Shown here in pieces: positions 47,548-58,841 of a stretch of DNA of 64,000 nucleotides. The DNA comes from Gammaproteobacteria bacterium (lineage in GTDB: Bacteria; Pseudomonadota; Gammaproteobacteria; SZUA-152). The notes beneath the pieces are model-generated. The model was not told the origin of the DNA, searched no databases, and saw only the letters and a list, made by a program, of their open reading frames with translations. The position numbers and the translations under genes were made by a program. Location: positions 62,001 to 126,000 of the forward strand of contig JAOUJW010000008.1 in assembly GCA_029882975.1 (NCBI GenBank), read 5' to 3'. How positions within the stretch are numbered: position 1 is the stretch's first letter; the number at the start of each line of letters is the position of its first letter.

Positions 47548-48531
47548 TTAATGAATCATACTAAAATGTTCGTACAATTTTTCAGCCAATTGGTCGGGTC
47601 TGGCACTTAAGCTCACTTTACCGGTTTTTCGTGCTTTATCCGGCATACTGCTCACGACACAACTGGCAACATCCTGAGCCCATACGATTCCCCCATGTTC
47701 GGCCACTGCTTCACAGCCTTTGGAGCCATCATCTCCCATGCCGCTAAAGACGATGGTGCCGGCGTTTTGTTTGAAACAACGAGCCACTTCCGCCATTACC
47801 AAATCAATGCTGGGTGAATAAACGGCGGCAGGGGGTGCCGGTTTTAAAGCAATATACCCGTCCGACGTAAAACTGATTAATTTATCCGCCGGTGTGAGAA
47901 TAACCTGTCCATGGCTTAATTTGTGGCCGTTTTTTCCAGGTAGGACGGTAAATCCGGTGACACGGTTCAGTTGCTCTGCCAGTAAGTTGATGTGGTTGGC
48001 ACCAATGTGTTGCGCCAAAATAAAAACCACGGGTAAATCATCGTCAATACTGGATAAGAATTGTCTTACTGCCTGAGGCCCTCCCAGCGATGCTCCCAGC
48101 ACCCAAACATTCAACTCACTGGCGGGAGTAAGATCTTGGTTCTGATTGACCGGGGTTTCTTGGGTCTCTGAAGGATTGCTTATAGTTTGACCATGGGCCA
48201 TGGCGACTAACTTGGCCGCTAGTTTCCGAGCCCAAGCATCGCTGCCGGTAGCCCCTTCAGTGCCGCTGTCATTGAACAAAACCGGTATATCGGATTGGTC
48301 CATCATCACATCCAGGACGTCATCCACTTGCTCATCGTCGTCACCGAAGTCAATCAACACCACATCGGCATCGGTATCGGCGATTTTTTCTAAAAAGGTA
48401 CCGCTTTCCGCTTCGCTAAGTACGACTTGTATATGTTTGTCCGACTTCTCCAGCAGGGTTTGTAAGTGCTGTCTTTGCCGGTTGGATGAAGCAAATACGG
48501 CCACTTTCGTCGATTGCATGAGATCCAACAT
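47548..48531 (-). CDS. chpB: CheB-type methylesterase (ChpB)
   Basis: A 327-residue protein that should demethylate glutamates of the PilJ receptor. The C-terminal esterase domain has the catalytic triad Ser148 (GASLGGPQ), His175 (AQHIGANH) and Asp268 (GMGDDGSKG). The N-terminal domain is receiver-like (VVLIDFGDDDEQ) but diverged, so regulation by phosphorylation is uncertain. The ATG overlaps the chpA stop codon by one base (TAATG). Confidence 0.9.
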   Translation of the reverse strand: MLDLMQSTKVAVFASSNRQRQHLQTLLEKSDKHIQVVLSEAESGTFLEKIADTDADVVLIDFGDDDEQVDDVLDVMMDQSDIPVLFNDSGTEGATGSDAWARKLAAKLVAMAHGQTISNPSETQETPVNQNQDLTPASELNVWVLGASLGGPQAVRQFLSSIDDDLPVVFILAQHIGANHINLLAEQLNRVTGFTVLPGKNGHKLSHGQVILTPADKLISFTSDGYIALKPAPPAAVYSPSIDLVMAEVARCFKQNAGTIVFSGMGDDGSKGCEAVAEHGGIVWAQDVASCVVSSMPDKARKTGKVSLSARPDQLAEKLYEHFSMIH

Positions 48532-51500
48532 TACTGATCAATTAGAGTTCGAATATTGTTTAACAAGTCGGTTTCCTGGAACGGTTTACTCATATACATG
48601 TTTACCCCAATTGACATGGCACGATCACGGTGTTTATCACCTGCTCGTGAGGTAATCATGATAATGGGTATATGTTTCAGGCGTGGGTCATTTCGGATCG
48701 CAGTCGCCAATTCATAACCGTCCATTCTAGGCATTTCAATGTCCAACAACATAACATCGGGTATTTGTTCCATAAGAACCGTCAGCGCGTCCACGCCATC
48801 TTTGGCAGTGATTGAGTCCATATCGTTTCGAGTCAGCAATCGTTGCGTGACTTTGCGCACGGTAATGGAGTCGTCCACCACCATAACCACCGGTTTGGTA
48901 ACTTTTTGAGGAGCTTCGAGGAATTCCACCGGCTCGTCAGCTTGTTGCAAGGCGAGATTGCTTCGAATCAAGGTGCTGATGTCCAAAATCAGAGCAATCT
49001 CACCGTTGGGCAGTATAGTAGCGCCGGAGATATTGTCAACCGAACTAAGTTGGGGCCCTAAGGACTTGATTACGATTTCCTGGCGACCGATCAATTGATC
49101 CACATGGATCGCGATACGATGGTCACCACTGCGTGCCAATAGCACCGGATACGTGGTTTTGTTTTCTAAAATATCGGCTTTGAGATTGTGTAAAATCTGA
49201 TTCAAGCTCAGGGGTTCATATTGTTGTCCCGCGTAGTCGTAATGCTCCTGTTGACCGGACAACAGGCGGTTTAGCTCGTCGCCTCGAATTCGCACCACGT
49301 GTTCCACATTGGACATTTGAATGGCGTAGTTGCATTCGTTGGCAGTCACCATCAGTGCTTGGTTGATCAATACGGTCAGTGGCAGCCGAACGGTGAAAGT
49401 AGTGCCGCTGCCGTAATTGGAGTCAATGTGTAAGGAGCCGTTAAGCTGTTTGATTTCCGTATTAACGACGTCCATCCCCACACCACGACCGGAAATCTGA
49501 GTGATTTCCGTGGCAGTACTGAACCCGGATTGGAGAATAAACTCCATAATTTCCTGGTCGCTGAGTTTGGCCTTTTTCGTAATCAGGCCGCGCTCAATTG
49601 CTTTATTGCGCAGGGCCTGGATATTCATACCGGCACCATCATCAACGATTTTTAGTACAACCTCTGAGCCTTCTCGGGAAAATTGAATTTCTATAGTACC
49701 CGCAGCCGGTTTGCCGGCCTTTTTGCGTTCGGTTTCGCTTTCAATACCGTGGGCGATGGCGTTACGTAATATATGTTCCAATGCCGGCACAATGCGGTTG
49801 AGTTGCGTGCGGTCCATTTCCCCTTCGGCACCGGTGACGGTTAAACCGGCTTCTCTATTGGTCTCCTGACAGGTTTGCCGAACAATACGGCGCAAGCGGG
49901 CCAGGACGCTGGAGAACGGGGTCAACCGGGTTCGCATTAAACCTTCCTGCAAGTCGGTGTGAATGCGAGATTGTTGCAGCAATAATACGTCCGTATCACC
50001 GGAAATATTCTCAAGTAAATTTTGGATACTGGTCAAATCGCCCAAACTCTCCACCATACCGCGGGAGAGCTGTTGCATGTATGAGAAACGGTCCAGTTCC
50101 AGCGGATCGAAATCTTCGTCGTCCTCTTCCGTTTCGGTGGTAATGTCAGCATGGCGATACATAATTTGAGCTTCGGTTTCTATTTCAAACTTACGCAACT
50201 GCCCTTCCAGACGATTGACCGTTTGATTGAGCTCTGCCAGGTTGAAGCGCCAAGCGTTTAATTGTTGTCCGATACGAGAGTTAAAGATATTGGCTTCACC
50301 GGCGTAGTTCACCAAATTGTCGATGAGGTCGGCACGAACACGAATTTGTTCTTCTACATTTCGAGAGCCCTGGCGCCGATCATTGGGATCGAACTGGCCT
50401 TTTTCCAGGCCGGGTAATTGGATCAGCTCACCCATAGGCGCGTCAACGGCCGGTAAGGTCATTGTTTTTGCTGTCACCGGCTCAGGATCCGGGATCGGTT
50501 CCAATTCCGACTCCATTATCAATTCTGGTTCTGGTTCAGCCGCAGCGATGTCAATGGCTATTTCCTGTGTTAGCGGCTCTAAGGGTTTTTGAGCTAACAG
50601 GTTCTCCAACTGGTGGATAAGGTGCGCCGCATGTCCTGTTGTTTGTCCTTTTTTAACCTGCTCAATCGCTTTACTCAACCAGTCCTGGCAGGCATGGATG
50701 ATCTTGGGAAAATCCGCGGTAGGCGTAAGTCCGGACTCGGTGACCCCTTCCAGCAAAGACTCAATGGCGTGACTTAAATCACCAATGGAAGACAAGCCGG
50801 CCATGCGCGCACCGCCTTTCAGGGTGTGTAGAGACCGTTGCAACTCTAATATGAGCTCACGATTTCCAATGTTTTGTTCCCATTCCGACAAAATGCGGTC
50901 ATTGGTTTCCTGAATTTCTTCAGCCTCTTCAATGAAGATGTCTACCAATTCCTCGTCTATTTCGTCATCGCTGTAAACATCGTCACTCAAATCCAGTGTT
51001 GCTACCGGTTCGGATATGGAAAAGTCCATGTCGTCCAAACCATCAAGGGATTGCAGCGTAATTTCTTCGGGTTCGTCCTCATCCGCCGTCAGGGAAATCG
51101 CTTCGGAGTCTATGCCATAATCATCCATAGCTTCCTGTGGTGAACTCAGCTGCTGTAATTCATCCAAGAGAGCTTGTGGCTGTTGCAACTCCTGAAAATT
51201 GCGTAAACGCACCAAGGCTGAATTCAACCACTCGTGGCAACGGCGGAAAAGTTGTACATCAATGGAGCGCAAATCGGTGCCGTTGTGATCCAGGCTGATC
51301 AAAGCGTGCTCAATAGCTTGTGCTAAATTAACCACGGTGTGCAAATGGGCAGAGTGAGCTCCGTCTTCAAGACGGACATAGGACTGGTGCAACTTACTTA
51401 AATGGTTCCGTTCTTGCGGGTTCTCCTGAAGTTGCGACAGAATATCTGCATTCTGTTGTTGAATTTCGTTGGCTTCTTCCAGGAACAAATTCAGTAGTTC

Positions 51501-54500
51501 ATTTTCCGGTGCGATGGGACCGAAATCGTCTTCGGGAAATTGAGGTGCTTTCATCTCAATGGTTTTGGCTTCCTCGATGACGATATCCATGGTGCCCGAG
51601 TCGCTTTCTTCGACTATGGGATCGACTCCAATTGCCTCATCTGAGGCTGTGCCATGGGTAAACGCTTCGATCCGCGCCAATAGTGCACCGGATGTGGAAA
51701 AAGAACCTCGTTGTTTTATTTTGTCGACAGTTTGAGCCAGCCAGTCCATACAATCTCTAACCAAAGATTCCAAGGCGGCATCGGCAACACGGTTGCCTTC
51801 GATGATTTGTTCAAGCAGGCTTTCTATACCATGGGCAATATCTGCCAAGGGGTTGATGTCCGCCATCCGTGCGCCCCCTTTCAGGGTGTGCAGGGAGCGT
51901 TGTAACTCAGCAATAATATCTTCACTGTTGAGGTCGGAACTCCAGCGTGACAAACTGTCCTCAATATTGGCCAAAATGTCCTGTGCTTCCTCCAGGAAAA
52001 TCTCCAACAGCTCTTCATCCACATGGTCATCCATGCTGAATAGCTGGTCCTCGCCTGGGCGTGCTAATTGTTGAGTTGCGTCGGGTGCAACCGTTTCGAT
52101 GGACAACTCCAGGGTGTTGTCTCGCAGCTCTTCATTCGTTGAAGACTCGATAAGATCGTTTAGAGAAAGATCACCGTCATCCAAATCCAGCTGCAGGGTA
52201 GGTTCCTGCAGTTCAATGGACTCCATGGCAAAGTCACCAAGGGGGTCGGACAATTGAATTTCTTCTGTCTCCGGTTGTATGTCATTGATATCCAGGGGAG
52301 TAAGCCCTTGAAAGGAATCTTCCTCCTGGAGAAAATTCTCAGTTTCAAAATCCGGTTTTACGCCGTGATCCAAGGCCATGTTTTCGGCCTGGTGAATCAG
52401 GTCACTGTAACCTTCCGGTTTGTATTCGGGATCGTCCGTGTGCTCGGCCATGTCGCTTAGCATGGCATGCGCCTGTTCCAGAACATCCGTCATATGTGCG
52501 GTAGCAGGCTGGCCGGATTCAGACAGGGTATTGTAGTGACGGTCCAGCCGTTCAGCCAAACTGGCAATGTATTTGGCATCCGCCATGCGGGCACTGCCGT
52601 GCAGGGTGTGCAAGGCGCGCATTAAATTTCCGTCTTGAAAAGACTTTTTACTGGGTTTGAAATTATCCAGATAATTGCCGATGGCTTTCAGGTGAGTCTC
52701 GGTTTCTTTGCGGAAGATTTCCTGTAGTACATTGTCCTGAGTTTCATCTGGCTCAGCCTCACTCAGCTCGGACTCGATTTCCTGACTGACCTGTTCCAAT
52801 TCTGCAATTTGCGCTGCCGTAGAGTCGGTAATTTTTGATGTGCCGTCTGCGCTGTACGGTGGTACATCGGCTACCGGTTTACCTACTGCTAAGGCATTGG
52901 CCGTATCCACCAGACCTTGAACGCTGGGAACACTGTTGACCTCACCTTTCAATTTAGAGATCAAACAGTCCAGTGCGATTTGGCTGTTATCCAATAGTTC
53001 AAACATAACGGGACTGGGTTCCAATTGTCCCTCAATGACCTGATTGAGCATGCTTTCAATAGCCCAGGCGAATTCGCCAATTTCCATAGCGCCGGCGAGC
53101 CTGCCGCTACCTTTGATTGTGTGGTAGGAGCGACGTAAGGTGGCCAAGGCGTCACTGTCATTGTTTTGGCGCCAGTTATCCAGGTTAATGCGCATAACAA
53201 CCACGACTTCGTCGGCTTCCTCGATGAAAATTTCCAGAATTTCTTCATCAATGTCATCTTCCACCACGGGCGTACTTGGTGCCATCTGAAGTTGCCGGCT
53301 TTGTTCTTCGGTGATTTCCAAAGCAACCGTGGGTGTTTCTGCAGCCGTTTTCATGGGTTCGATGGCAATGGGCTCATCAATTTCCAGGGAATCGGAGAAA
53401 TCCAGTGCATCATCTACGGAGATATCCTGTAATTCGATGGAATCGTTGGGGATATCCCACTGCAGGTCCATCGCTTCGGTGTCTTCCGGGATTTCCAGAA
53501 GCAGTGAATCCTCATCCAGGCTTTCCAAACTGTCCGCACTTCCAAGATCCAGGCTTTCTCGGTCCGGATTAGCCTCCAAATCATCACTTTTCGATAAGCT
53601 GGAGCCATCCAGGTCCATAGACAAGGCTTCGGGACTGTCTTGAAAATCTATTTCTGCATTGAATTCTATTTCTTGTACCGGTTCTTCCATTTCCTGGGAC
53701 GATAGCTCAAAAGCAGAATCGTCCACTGCGGGTTCGTCAGTGGTTAAGCTGGCCCACTCCATACCCGTATTGGTATCTTCCAGCGATAAACCGGGTTCCT
53801 CCAAGGTAAAGGACGGCCCGGCCAACGATGAATCGGTATCTGTATTCCAGGTGATACCCTCATCCACATCGGGCTCCAATGACAACTCTTCTGAGCTACT
53901 GATCTCTAAAGTTAAGTTGTCTTCCTCTGCGCTGGGCGCAGGTGTGTCTTCCAAAACCAGACCGCGCGGTTCTACGGTTTCCGGTTCCGGCTCAAGAGAC
54001 AGCTCGGCGGACTCCGCCAACTGCAAAGGCGGTTCCTCCGCTACATCTTGCTCAATTTCCAGTTCACCGAAATCGGTATCAGTGCTGGTGGTTACGGCTG
54101 CCTCATCCGGGTTGTAACCCAGCTCGGTCAGACTTTTCACCGCAACACTTAACAAAGAATCCGCGTGTTTTCGGGAATCCACTACTGCTTCTAAGTAGTA
54201 TTCGATACTGGTGATAACGTCAGCAACAGCATCCAGGGCTTTCTGGTCCGGGGCTTGATCGGTATCAATAATTTCTTTGCGAATATATTGGATGGCTGCT
54301 TGTAATAAGCTGGCGGCATGATCGAAAGCCAGCACGGACATAACCCCTCTTACCTGACCAAGCTGGTCCGGGGTATCGGCGATTTTCTCTTTTTGTGATG
54401 AATCGGTAGCAAAGGTATTAAAGCTCTCCTTCACTTTGGTCAAAACCTCAGAGGCTTCGGCAATGACCAATTTGTTCAGTTGTACTTGTTCGCCGGCTGG

Positions 54501-55778
54501 AAGGGTTTTACCGGAGCCACCGTGTGTTTTTGTCTCCACGCCTTCCAGGGATGACTCGATATACAGTAGGGCGCTGGCAATCTCCATGAGGGTGACATCG
54601 TTGGGCTGCTTATTGCCGCTGCAAAGTTCATCAATGGTCAATAATTGTTCTTGCGCAATTTTGCGTAAGTCTCCCAGTCCCAGCATGGCCAAGGTGTCGG
54701 CAATACGCCGCATCTGTCCGCCTAATGGCTCTAATGTAGCCACATCGCGTTGGGTTGCGCGAACAAAAATATCCAGTTGATCTTTAATCTGCAGTAAGTC
54801 TTCTTTGATAACGGCGGAAACGGAGCGCATCAGCTCCTGGGATGAACCGCGCAAGCTCTCGAAAGATTCACTTACGTCACCCGATGAGGGTAAGGCATTT
54901 TCCAAATCAAATGCTTGTTTGATTTGACGTACTCTCTTGCCATTGGACTTGGAAGTGGCAATGTAATACAGCAGGTTTTTGGTCAGATCGTCGGCGTGCT
55001 TGTCTTTATAAACATCTTCGCCTTTATCGATCAGCAGCTTAATTTCCTTGTCTAACTGGCCGATGATCTGTTTTAAGGAATTACTGAGGTCCAACCCCTT
55101 TTCCAACAACGCTTCAACCACGCCGGTGGCAACCCACCAAAGCCGACGGCTGTTCTCGTTCGTGGAGTGGACAGACATTTCGCGCAACACGGCACCGATT
55201 TTCTTTAAATTGCCCTTGGTATCCGAGTTGCGGTAGAGACCGACCAGGCAAGCCTGATAGACGGTGCGTAATTTCTTGCCATATTGATTCAGATTTATTT
55301 TTTTCTTATCAGGCTTTATGGGTTCCGGTGGTGGTGTGACATCGAGACTGGGCGAGAAAAAGGCGCTGTCACTCAATAAATGTTCATCACGGGCGCTGCG
55401 CAGGTCATTCAACAAGGGCAGGAGTATGACCGGCTGGTCAGGGTGGCCCTGTTCGATATGTTCCAGATACGATGGCAATTGCAAAATAGAACGCATCAGA
55501 ACTTCATAGGCGTCTTCCGCAACGGTTACCTTGCCATTAAGCAAAGCGTTGGACAGTAATTCCATTTCTTCTGCCAGCAGCGCTCCACCATAGATTTCCA
55601 CCATTTGCAGAGTGCCGTAAATTTGGTGCAGGTATGTGGCGCAAAAGCGGATCTGAGTTTTGTCCTCAGGGTTTTCGACATAGGCTTCCAAAGCCTGGCG
55701 GGTTTGCTTCAGACTTTCGTCGATTTCGTCTTTGACCCATTTGAGGGTTGTGTAGTCCAGTTCCTGCGCGGTACTCAT
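48531..55778 (-). CDS. chpA: ChpA/PilL, giant CheA-like hybrid histidine kinase with multiple HPt domains
   Basis: A 2415-residue kinase of the twitching-motility/mechanosensing system. An N-terminal diverged HPt-like helical region (about 1-560) and an acidic low-complexity linker rich in LSLEP-like units (about 590-860) come first. Four canonical HPt sites follow near 885 (YHTIKGSGRLAG), 1060 (LHTLHGSARMAD), 1300 and 1655 (both LHTLKGGARMA), with a degenerate one near 1474 (YVRLEDGAHSA, no His). Then come a dimerisation helix pair (about 1815), an HATPase (ILRNAIAHGIES, GRGVGMDVV), a CheW domain (about 2145-2265) and a C-terminal receiver with VMLLDIEMP. ATG 55778 has AGGTG at good spacing; a GTG at 55787 abuts pilK. 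Confidence 0.95.
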   Translation of the reverse strand: MSTAQELDYTTLKWVKDEIDESLKQTRQALEAYVENPEDKTQIRFCATYLHQIYGTLQMVEIYGGALLAEEMELLSNALLNGKVTVAEDAYEVLMRSILQLPSYLEHIEQGHPDQPVILLPLLNDLRSARDEHLLSDSAFFSPSLDVTPPPEPIKPDKKKINLNQYGKKLRTVYQACLVGLYRNSDTKGNLKKIGAVLREMSVHSTNENSRRLWWVATGVVEALLEKGLDLSNSLKQIIGQLDKEIKLLIDKGEDVYKDKHADDLTKNLLYYIATSKSNGKRVRQIKQAFDLENALPSSGDVSESFESLRGSSQELMRSVSAVIKEDLLQIKDQLDIFVRATQRDVATLEPLGGQMRRIADTLAMLGLGDLRKIAQEQLLTIDELCSGNKQPNDVTLMEIASALLYIESSLEGVETKTHGGSGKTLPAGEQVQLNKLVIAEASEVLTKVKESFNTFATDSSQKEKIADTPDQLGQVRGVMSVLAFDHAASLLQAAIQYIRKEIIDTDQAPDQKALDAVADVITSIEYYLEAVVDSRKHADSLLSVAVKSLTELGYNPDEAAVTTSTDTDFGELEIEQDVAEEPPLQLAESAELSLEPEPETVEPRGLVLEDTPAPSAEEDNLTLEISSSEELSLEPDVDEGITWNTDTDSSLAGPSFTLEEPGLSLEDTNTGMEWASLTTDEPAVDDSAFELSSQEMEEPVQEIEFNAEIDFQDSPEALSMDLDGSSLSKSDDLEANPDRESLDLGSADSLESLDEDSLLLEIPEDTEAMDLQWDIPNDSIELQDISVDDALDFSDSLEIDEPIAIEPMKTAAETPTVALEITEEQSRQLQMAPSTPVVEDDIDEEILEIFIEEADEVVVVMRINLDNWRQNNDSDALATLRRSYHTIKGSGRLAGAMEIGEFAWAIESMLNQVIEGQLEPSPVMFELLDNSQIALDCLISKLKGEVNSVPSVQGLVDTANALAVGKPVADVPPYSADGTSKITDSTAAQIAELEQVSQEIESELSEAEPDETQDNVLQEIFRKETETHLKAIGNYLDNFKPSKKSFQDGNLMRALHTLHGSARMADAKYIASLAERLDRHYNTLSESGQPATAHMTDVLEQAHAMLSDMAEHTDDPEYKPEGYSDLIHQAENMALDHGVKPDFETENFLQEEDSFQGLTPLDINDIQPETEEIQLSDPLGDFAMESIELQEPTLQLDLDDGDLSLNDLIESSTNEELRDNTLELSIETVAPDATQQLARPGEDQLFSMDDHVDEELLEIFLEEAQDILANIEDSLSRWSSDLNSEDIIAELQRSLHTLKGGARMADINPLADIAHGIESLLEQIIEGNRVADAALESLVRDCMDWLAQTVDKIKQRGSFSTSGALLARIEAFTHGTASDEAIGVDPIVEESDSGTMDIVIEEAKTIEMKAPQFPEDDFGPIAPENELLNLFLEEANEIQQQNADILSQLQENPQERNHLSKLHQSYVRLEDGAHSAHLHTVVNLAQAIEHALISLDHNGTDLRSIDVQLFRRCHEWLNSALVRLRNFQELQQPQALLDELQQLSSPQEAMDDYGIDSEAISLTADEDEPEEITLQSLDGLDDMDFSISEPVATLDLSDDVYSDDEIDEELVDIFIEEAEEIQETNDRILSEWEQNIGNRELILELQRSLHTLKGGARMAGLSSIGDLSHAIESLLEGVTESGLTPTADFPKIIHACQDWLSKAIEQVKKGQTTGHAAHLIHQLENLLAQKPLEPLTQEIAIDIAAAEPEPELIMESELEPIPDPEPVTAKTMTLPAVDAPMGELIQLPGLEKGQFDPNDRRQGSRNVEEQIRVRADLIDNLVNYAGEANIFNSRIGQQLNAWRFNLAELNQTVNRLEGQLRKFEIETEAQIMYRHADITTETEEDDEDFDPLELDRFSYMQQLSRGMVESLGDLTSIQNLLENISGDTDVLLLQQSRIHTDLQEGLMRTRLTPFSSVLARLRRIVRQTCQETNREAGLTVTGAEGEMDRTQLNRIVPALEHILRNAIAHGIESETERKKAGKPAAGTIEIQFSREGSEVVLKIVDDGAGMNIQALRNKAIERGLITKKAKLSDQEIMEFILQSGFSTATEITQISGRGVGMDVVNTEIKQLNGSLHIDSNYGSGTTFTVRLPLTVLINQALMVTANECNYAIQMSNVEHVVRIRGDELNRLLSGQQEHYDYAGQQYEPLSLNQILHNLKADILENKTTYPVLLARSGDHRIAIHVDQLIGRQEIVIKSLGPQLSSVDNISGATILPNGEIALILDISTLIRSNLALQQADEPVEFLEAPQKVTKPVVMVVDDSITVRKVTQRLLTRNDMDSITAKDGVDALTVLMEQIPDVMLLDIEMPRMDGYELATAIRNDPRLKHIPIIMITSRAGDKHRDRAMSIGVNMYMSKPFQETDLLNNIRTLIDQ

Positions 55779-55787
55779 GGGGTACAC

Positions 55788-56672
55788 CTATTCCATACGC
55801 TGATATGCCAGAGTATTGGCAAATGGAAACCGGGTCACTTTGGGGTGAGACCAATTGAGCATTTCTCCTGCCGCCAGGATAATTATGCCTCCAGGCGCCA
55901 GATATTTCACCAAAGTATCCATTATCTTCAAGCGGCGCTCCCGGTTATAATATATAAGTAAATTCTGGCAGACGATGATATCCATTTGTCCAATGGGCAT
56001 ATCATCCATTTCCAGAATATTTAACTGGTTAAAGCATATTCGTTGTTTTAGTTCAGGTATGACTTCAAACTTACCGCCCTCACACCTGATAAAATATTTT
56101 TGGAGCCACTGGTCGCTGACATCTTTGACGCGCAAGGCGGAGTATATTCCCGTGCGACCGATTGCCAATGCACTGCGACTAATGTCACTGGCCATAATAC
56201 CCAGATAGTAGTTGCAACCGATCCGAGACATGTGCTCGTCTATCGCCATTGCCATGGTGTAGGGTTCTTCACCCGTGGCACAACCAACACTCCACGCGTT
56301 AATCGTGAGAGGTTTGTTGGCGAACTGTCTACCTTGTGGTAAAAATTTCTCGCATATCAGTTTTATTGTGGACTGATTACGCAAAAACCGGGTTTCATGC
56401 ACAGTCAAGTGATGAACCAACTGGTTCCACTCTACATTGCCTCTGTGACCGGTATTGAGATGCTCAAGATACTGGTCATAGTTGTCGAAACCCAATTCGC
56501 GCATTCTCATCCCTACGTTGGTCACCAGGAATGATTTGCGGTTTTCAGGTAGTACTACCCCTAATCGTTGTTCCAGTAAAGCAGTCCACTTGGAATACTG
56601 CTCGTCGTCCATGTCTGGAAACTTTGAGGGATAAGCTTTTTTCCTCTTTGGGGTTTCCACCGCGTATTTCAT
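55788..56672 (-). CDS. pilK: CheR-type methyltransferase PilK
   Basis: A 294-residue SAM-dependent methyltransferase that should methylate glutamates of PilJ. It has the N-terminal CheR helical domain (YSKWTALLEQRLGVVLPENR), HHLTVHETRFLRN, the SAM motif NAWSVGCATGEEPYTMAMA and IIVCQNLLIYYNRERR. It lies between pilJ (35 bp) and chpA (9 bp), the Pseudomonas order. Confidence 0.93.
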   Translation of the reverse strand: MKYAVETPKRKKAYPSKFPDMDDEQYSKWTALLEQRLGVVLPENRKSFLVTNVGMRMRELGFDNYDQYLEHLNTGHRGNVEWNQLVHHLTVHETRFLRNQSTIKLICEKFLPQGRQFANKPLTINAWSVGCATGEEPYTMAMAIDEHMSRIGCNYYLGIMASDISRSALAIGRTGIYSALRVKDVSDQWLQKYFIRCEGGKFEVIPELKQRICFNQLNILEMDDMPIGQMDIIVCQNLLIYYNRERRLKIMDTLVKYLAPGGIIILAAGEMLNWSHPKVTRFPFANTLAYQRME

Positions 56673-56707
56673 TACCTCTTGTCCAACGTGGTAACACGAG
56701 TTCAGTA

Positions 56708-58729
56708 TTAATCAGGTAGCTTGAACCCGGATACGGACTTTCTCAGCTCATTGGATAACTCAGCCAGATTACCGATAGATGCCGAGGTTTCGTTGGTACC
56801 TGCAGAAGTCTGCGTGGTTACCTCCTGGATCACGTTCATACTATCAGAAATACTGGCAGCGGCTGTTGCCTGTTGCTGCGCCGATTCCGTTATACTTTGA
56901 GTCAGATCCGCCAAATGAGCCGATACGTTTTCGATCTCTTCCAAAGCTTCACCGGCGCGTAAGGCCAACTGCGCTCCACTGACTACACCGGATGTACTTT
57001 GTTCCATAGACGCCACCGCTTCGTTGGTATCCGATTGGATGGTTTTTACCAGTGCCTCAATTTGTTTGGTTGCGTCAGTAGATTTTTCAGCGAGTCGTTG
57101 TACCTCGTCCGCTACCACCGCGAAACCTCGACCGGATTCCCCGGCCATGGCCGCCTGGATTGCCGCGTTCAAGGCCAGAATGTTGGTTTGGTCGGCAATG
57201 TCATTAATAAGTTCTACCATGTCACCGATCAACTGAGAGCTTTCACCCAAACGCTTAATTCGCTTGGAGGTTTCCTGGATTTGCTCGCGGATCTTGTCCA
57301 TACCATTGATGGTGTCTTGCACAGCCTGTGCCCCTTTCTTCGCGATATCCACTGATTTATGCGCTACATTGGAGGATTCCAGTGAGTTGGCTGATACGTG
57401 TTCGATGGAGATCGCCATTTCATTGATAGCTGCACTGGCTGCGGTAATCTGTTCGGCCTGATGGTCACTCGCCTCGGCCAGATGCATAGCGGTTGCCTGT
57501 GTTTCCTGGGCGGCGGATGATACCTGTACGGTGGTTTCATTAATGGTGAATACCAGTCGTCGCAGCGCATCTATGGTGTAGTTAATAGCGTCAGCGATAG
57601 CACCGGTGATGTCTTCGGTTACCGTTGCATGGGACGACAGGTCACCACTGGCCAAGTCGCCGATTTCATCCAGTAGTCGCATAATAGCGTCCTGATTACG
57701 ACGATTGGATTCAGCGGTTTCACGCAAACGTCCCTTGGTAGATCGTACCAGACTCACACCCAGCATGATCAACAGTCCCAATGAGATCAAACCCAGCAAA
57801 GTGCCCACAAAGGCGTTAATGGGTCGCTGTTCCTCCAGGGTGCTGTATGCGTTCATGAGTTTGGTGGTGGTGGCAAGGAATTTTTGGCTATTTTTCACCA
57901 TGTTGTTGGACGCTTTTTGAGCATCAAACAAGGTAGGAGTTTGATCCAGGATGCGCCCCACCAAGTCGTGTACAGTTTCGAATAATTCGTTAACTTCCGC
58001 CAGTTTGTCTCTGGCGTCCGGATCGCGTACACGGCGGATGTTCATTTTGCGGTTGCCCTTAAGCATGGCGTCCAATACGCGACCGAAGAGCGCGGCGTCA
58101 CGGCCGAAGCGGTCGGCCGCAGAGGCAGCACCCTGGCCACCTTGAAGTACCTTATTGGCGTTTACAGAGATACGCGGAATCAACATGAGCTGCCTGGCAG
58201 CAACATATACCTGACTGGCATTGGCTCCGGATTCAATCATGATACTGACCACCTCATCCGATACCGCCAGCAAGGTGGGCATGGTTTCGTTTACCGCGCC
58301 TACGAACTCGCTCAGCATACGGATGGTGCCTTCCGCGTCCAGGATGGTACCGGCATTAGCTCTAAATTCTTTCCAGGTCTTACGGACCTCCATCAGCTCC
58401 ATTTCTACTTCAGCGGGGGTTTGCGGCAAGCCCGTTTCAATATTACCGTCAGTCAAATTGGAGAGGATTCTATCGAAGGTATTGCGGCCCTGTTTCAACG
58501 CCTTAAAGGCGTCCACGTTGGCTGAAGACGCCTCTACCGCATCTTTTACAACACTTTGTGAGAGTACGCGTTGCTCACCGGCCAAACTGATGTACTCTTT
58601 ATCGTTCTTGGTGTTTTCGGCAATCGTTACTACCGTGAGAAACAACAATCCCAATGAGAGTAGCAACAAAACTACCAGGGTAAGCAATCCTTTATCAAAG
58701 GATGCCTTGGAATCAATTTCGCTAATCAT
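56708..58729 (-). CDS. pilJ: Methyl-accepting chemotaxis protein PilJ
   Basis: A 673-residue receptor of the Pil-Chp system. Transmembrane helices lie at about 15-36 and 310-332 and enclose a periplasmic domain with PilJ-type repeats ([26 protein letters not shown]). A HAMP-like region is followed by a long signalling coiled coil whose tip reads [16 protein letters not shown] and [20 protein letters not shown]. It ends GFKLPD, without the CheR-tethering pentapeptide. Confidence 0.94.
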   Translation of the reverse strand: MISEIDSKASFDKGLLTLVVLLLLSLGLLFLTVVTIAENTKNDKEYISLAGEQRVLSQSVVKDAVEASSANVDAFKALKQGRNTFDRILSNLTDGNIETGLPQTPAEVEMELMEVRKTWKEFRANAGTILDAEGTIRMLSEFVGAVNETMPTLLAVSDEVVSIMIESGANASQVYVAARQLMLIPRISVNANKVLQGGQGAASAADRFGRDAALFGRVLDAMLKGNRKMNIRRVRDPDARDKLAEVNELFETVHDLVGRILDQTPTLFDAQKASNNMVKNSQKFLATTTKLMNAYSTLEEQRPINAFVGTLLGLISLGLLIMLGVSLVRSTKGRLRETAESNRRNQDAIMRLLDEIGDLASGDLSSHATVTEDITGAIADAINYTIDALRRLVFTINETTVQVSSAAQETQATAMHLAEASDHQAEQITAASAAINEMAISIEHVSANSLESSNVAHKSVDIAKKGAQAVQDTINGMDKIREQIQETSKRIKRLGESSQLIGDMVELINDIADQTNILALNAAIQAAMAGESGRGFAVVADEVQRLAEKSTDATKQIEALVKTIQSDTNEAVASMEQSTSGVVSGAQLALRAGEALEEIENVSAHLADLTQSITESAQQQATAAASISDSMNVIQEVTTQTSAGTNETSASIGNLAELSNELRKSVSGFKLPD

Positions 58730-58841
58730 AAGCCTGGCTCCTGCCCGTTTGGTTACAAAATGCTCACAAATGAGCCTAAACTGTTAACAATACATTAACA
58801 ACGCGTTAAACAACCGTATCACAATATGCGTTGTATCTTAC

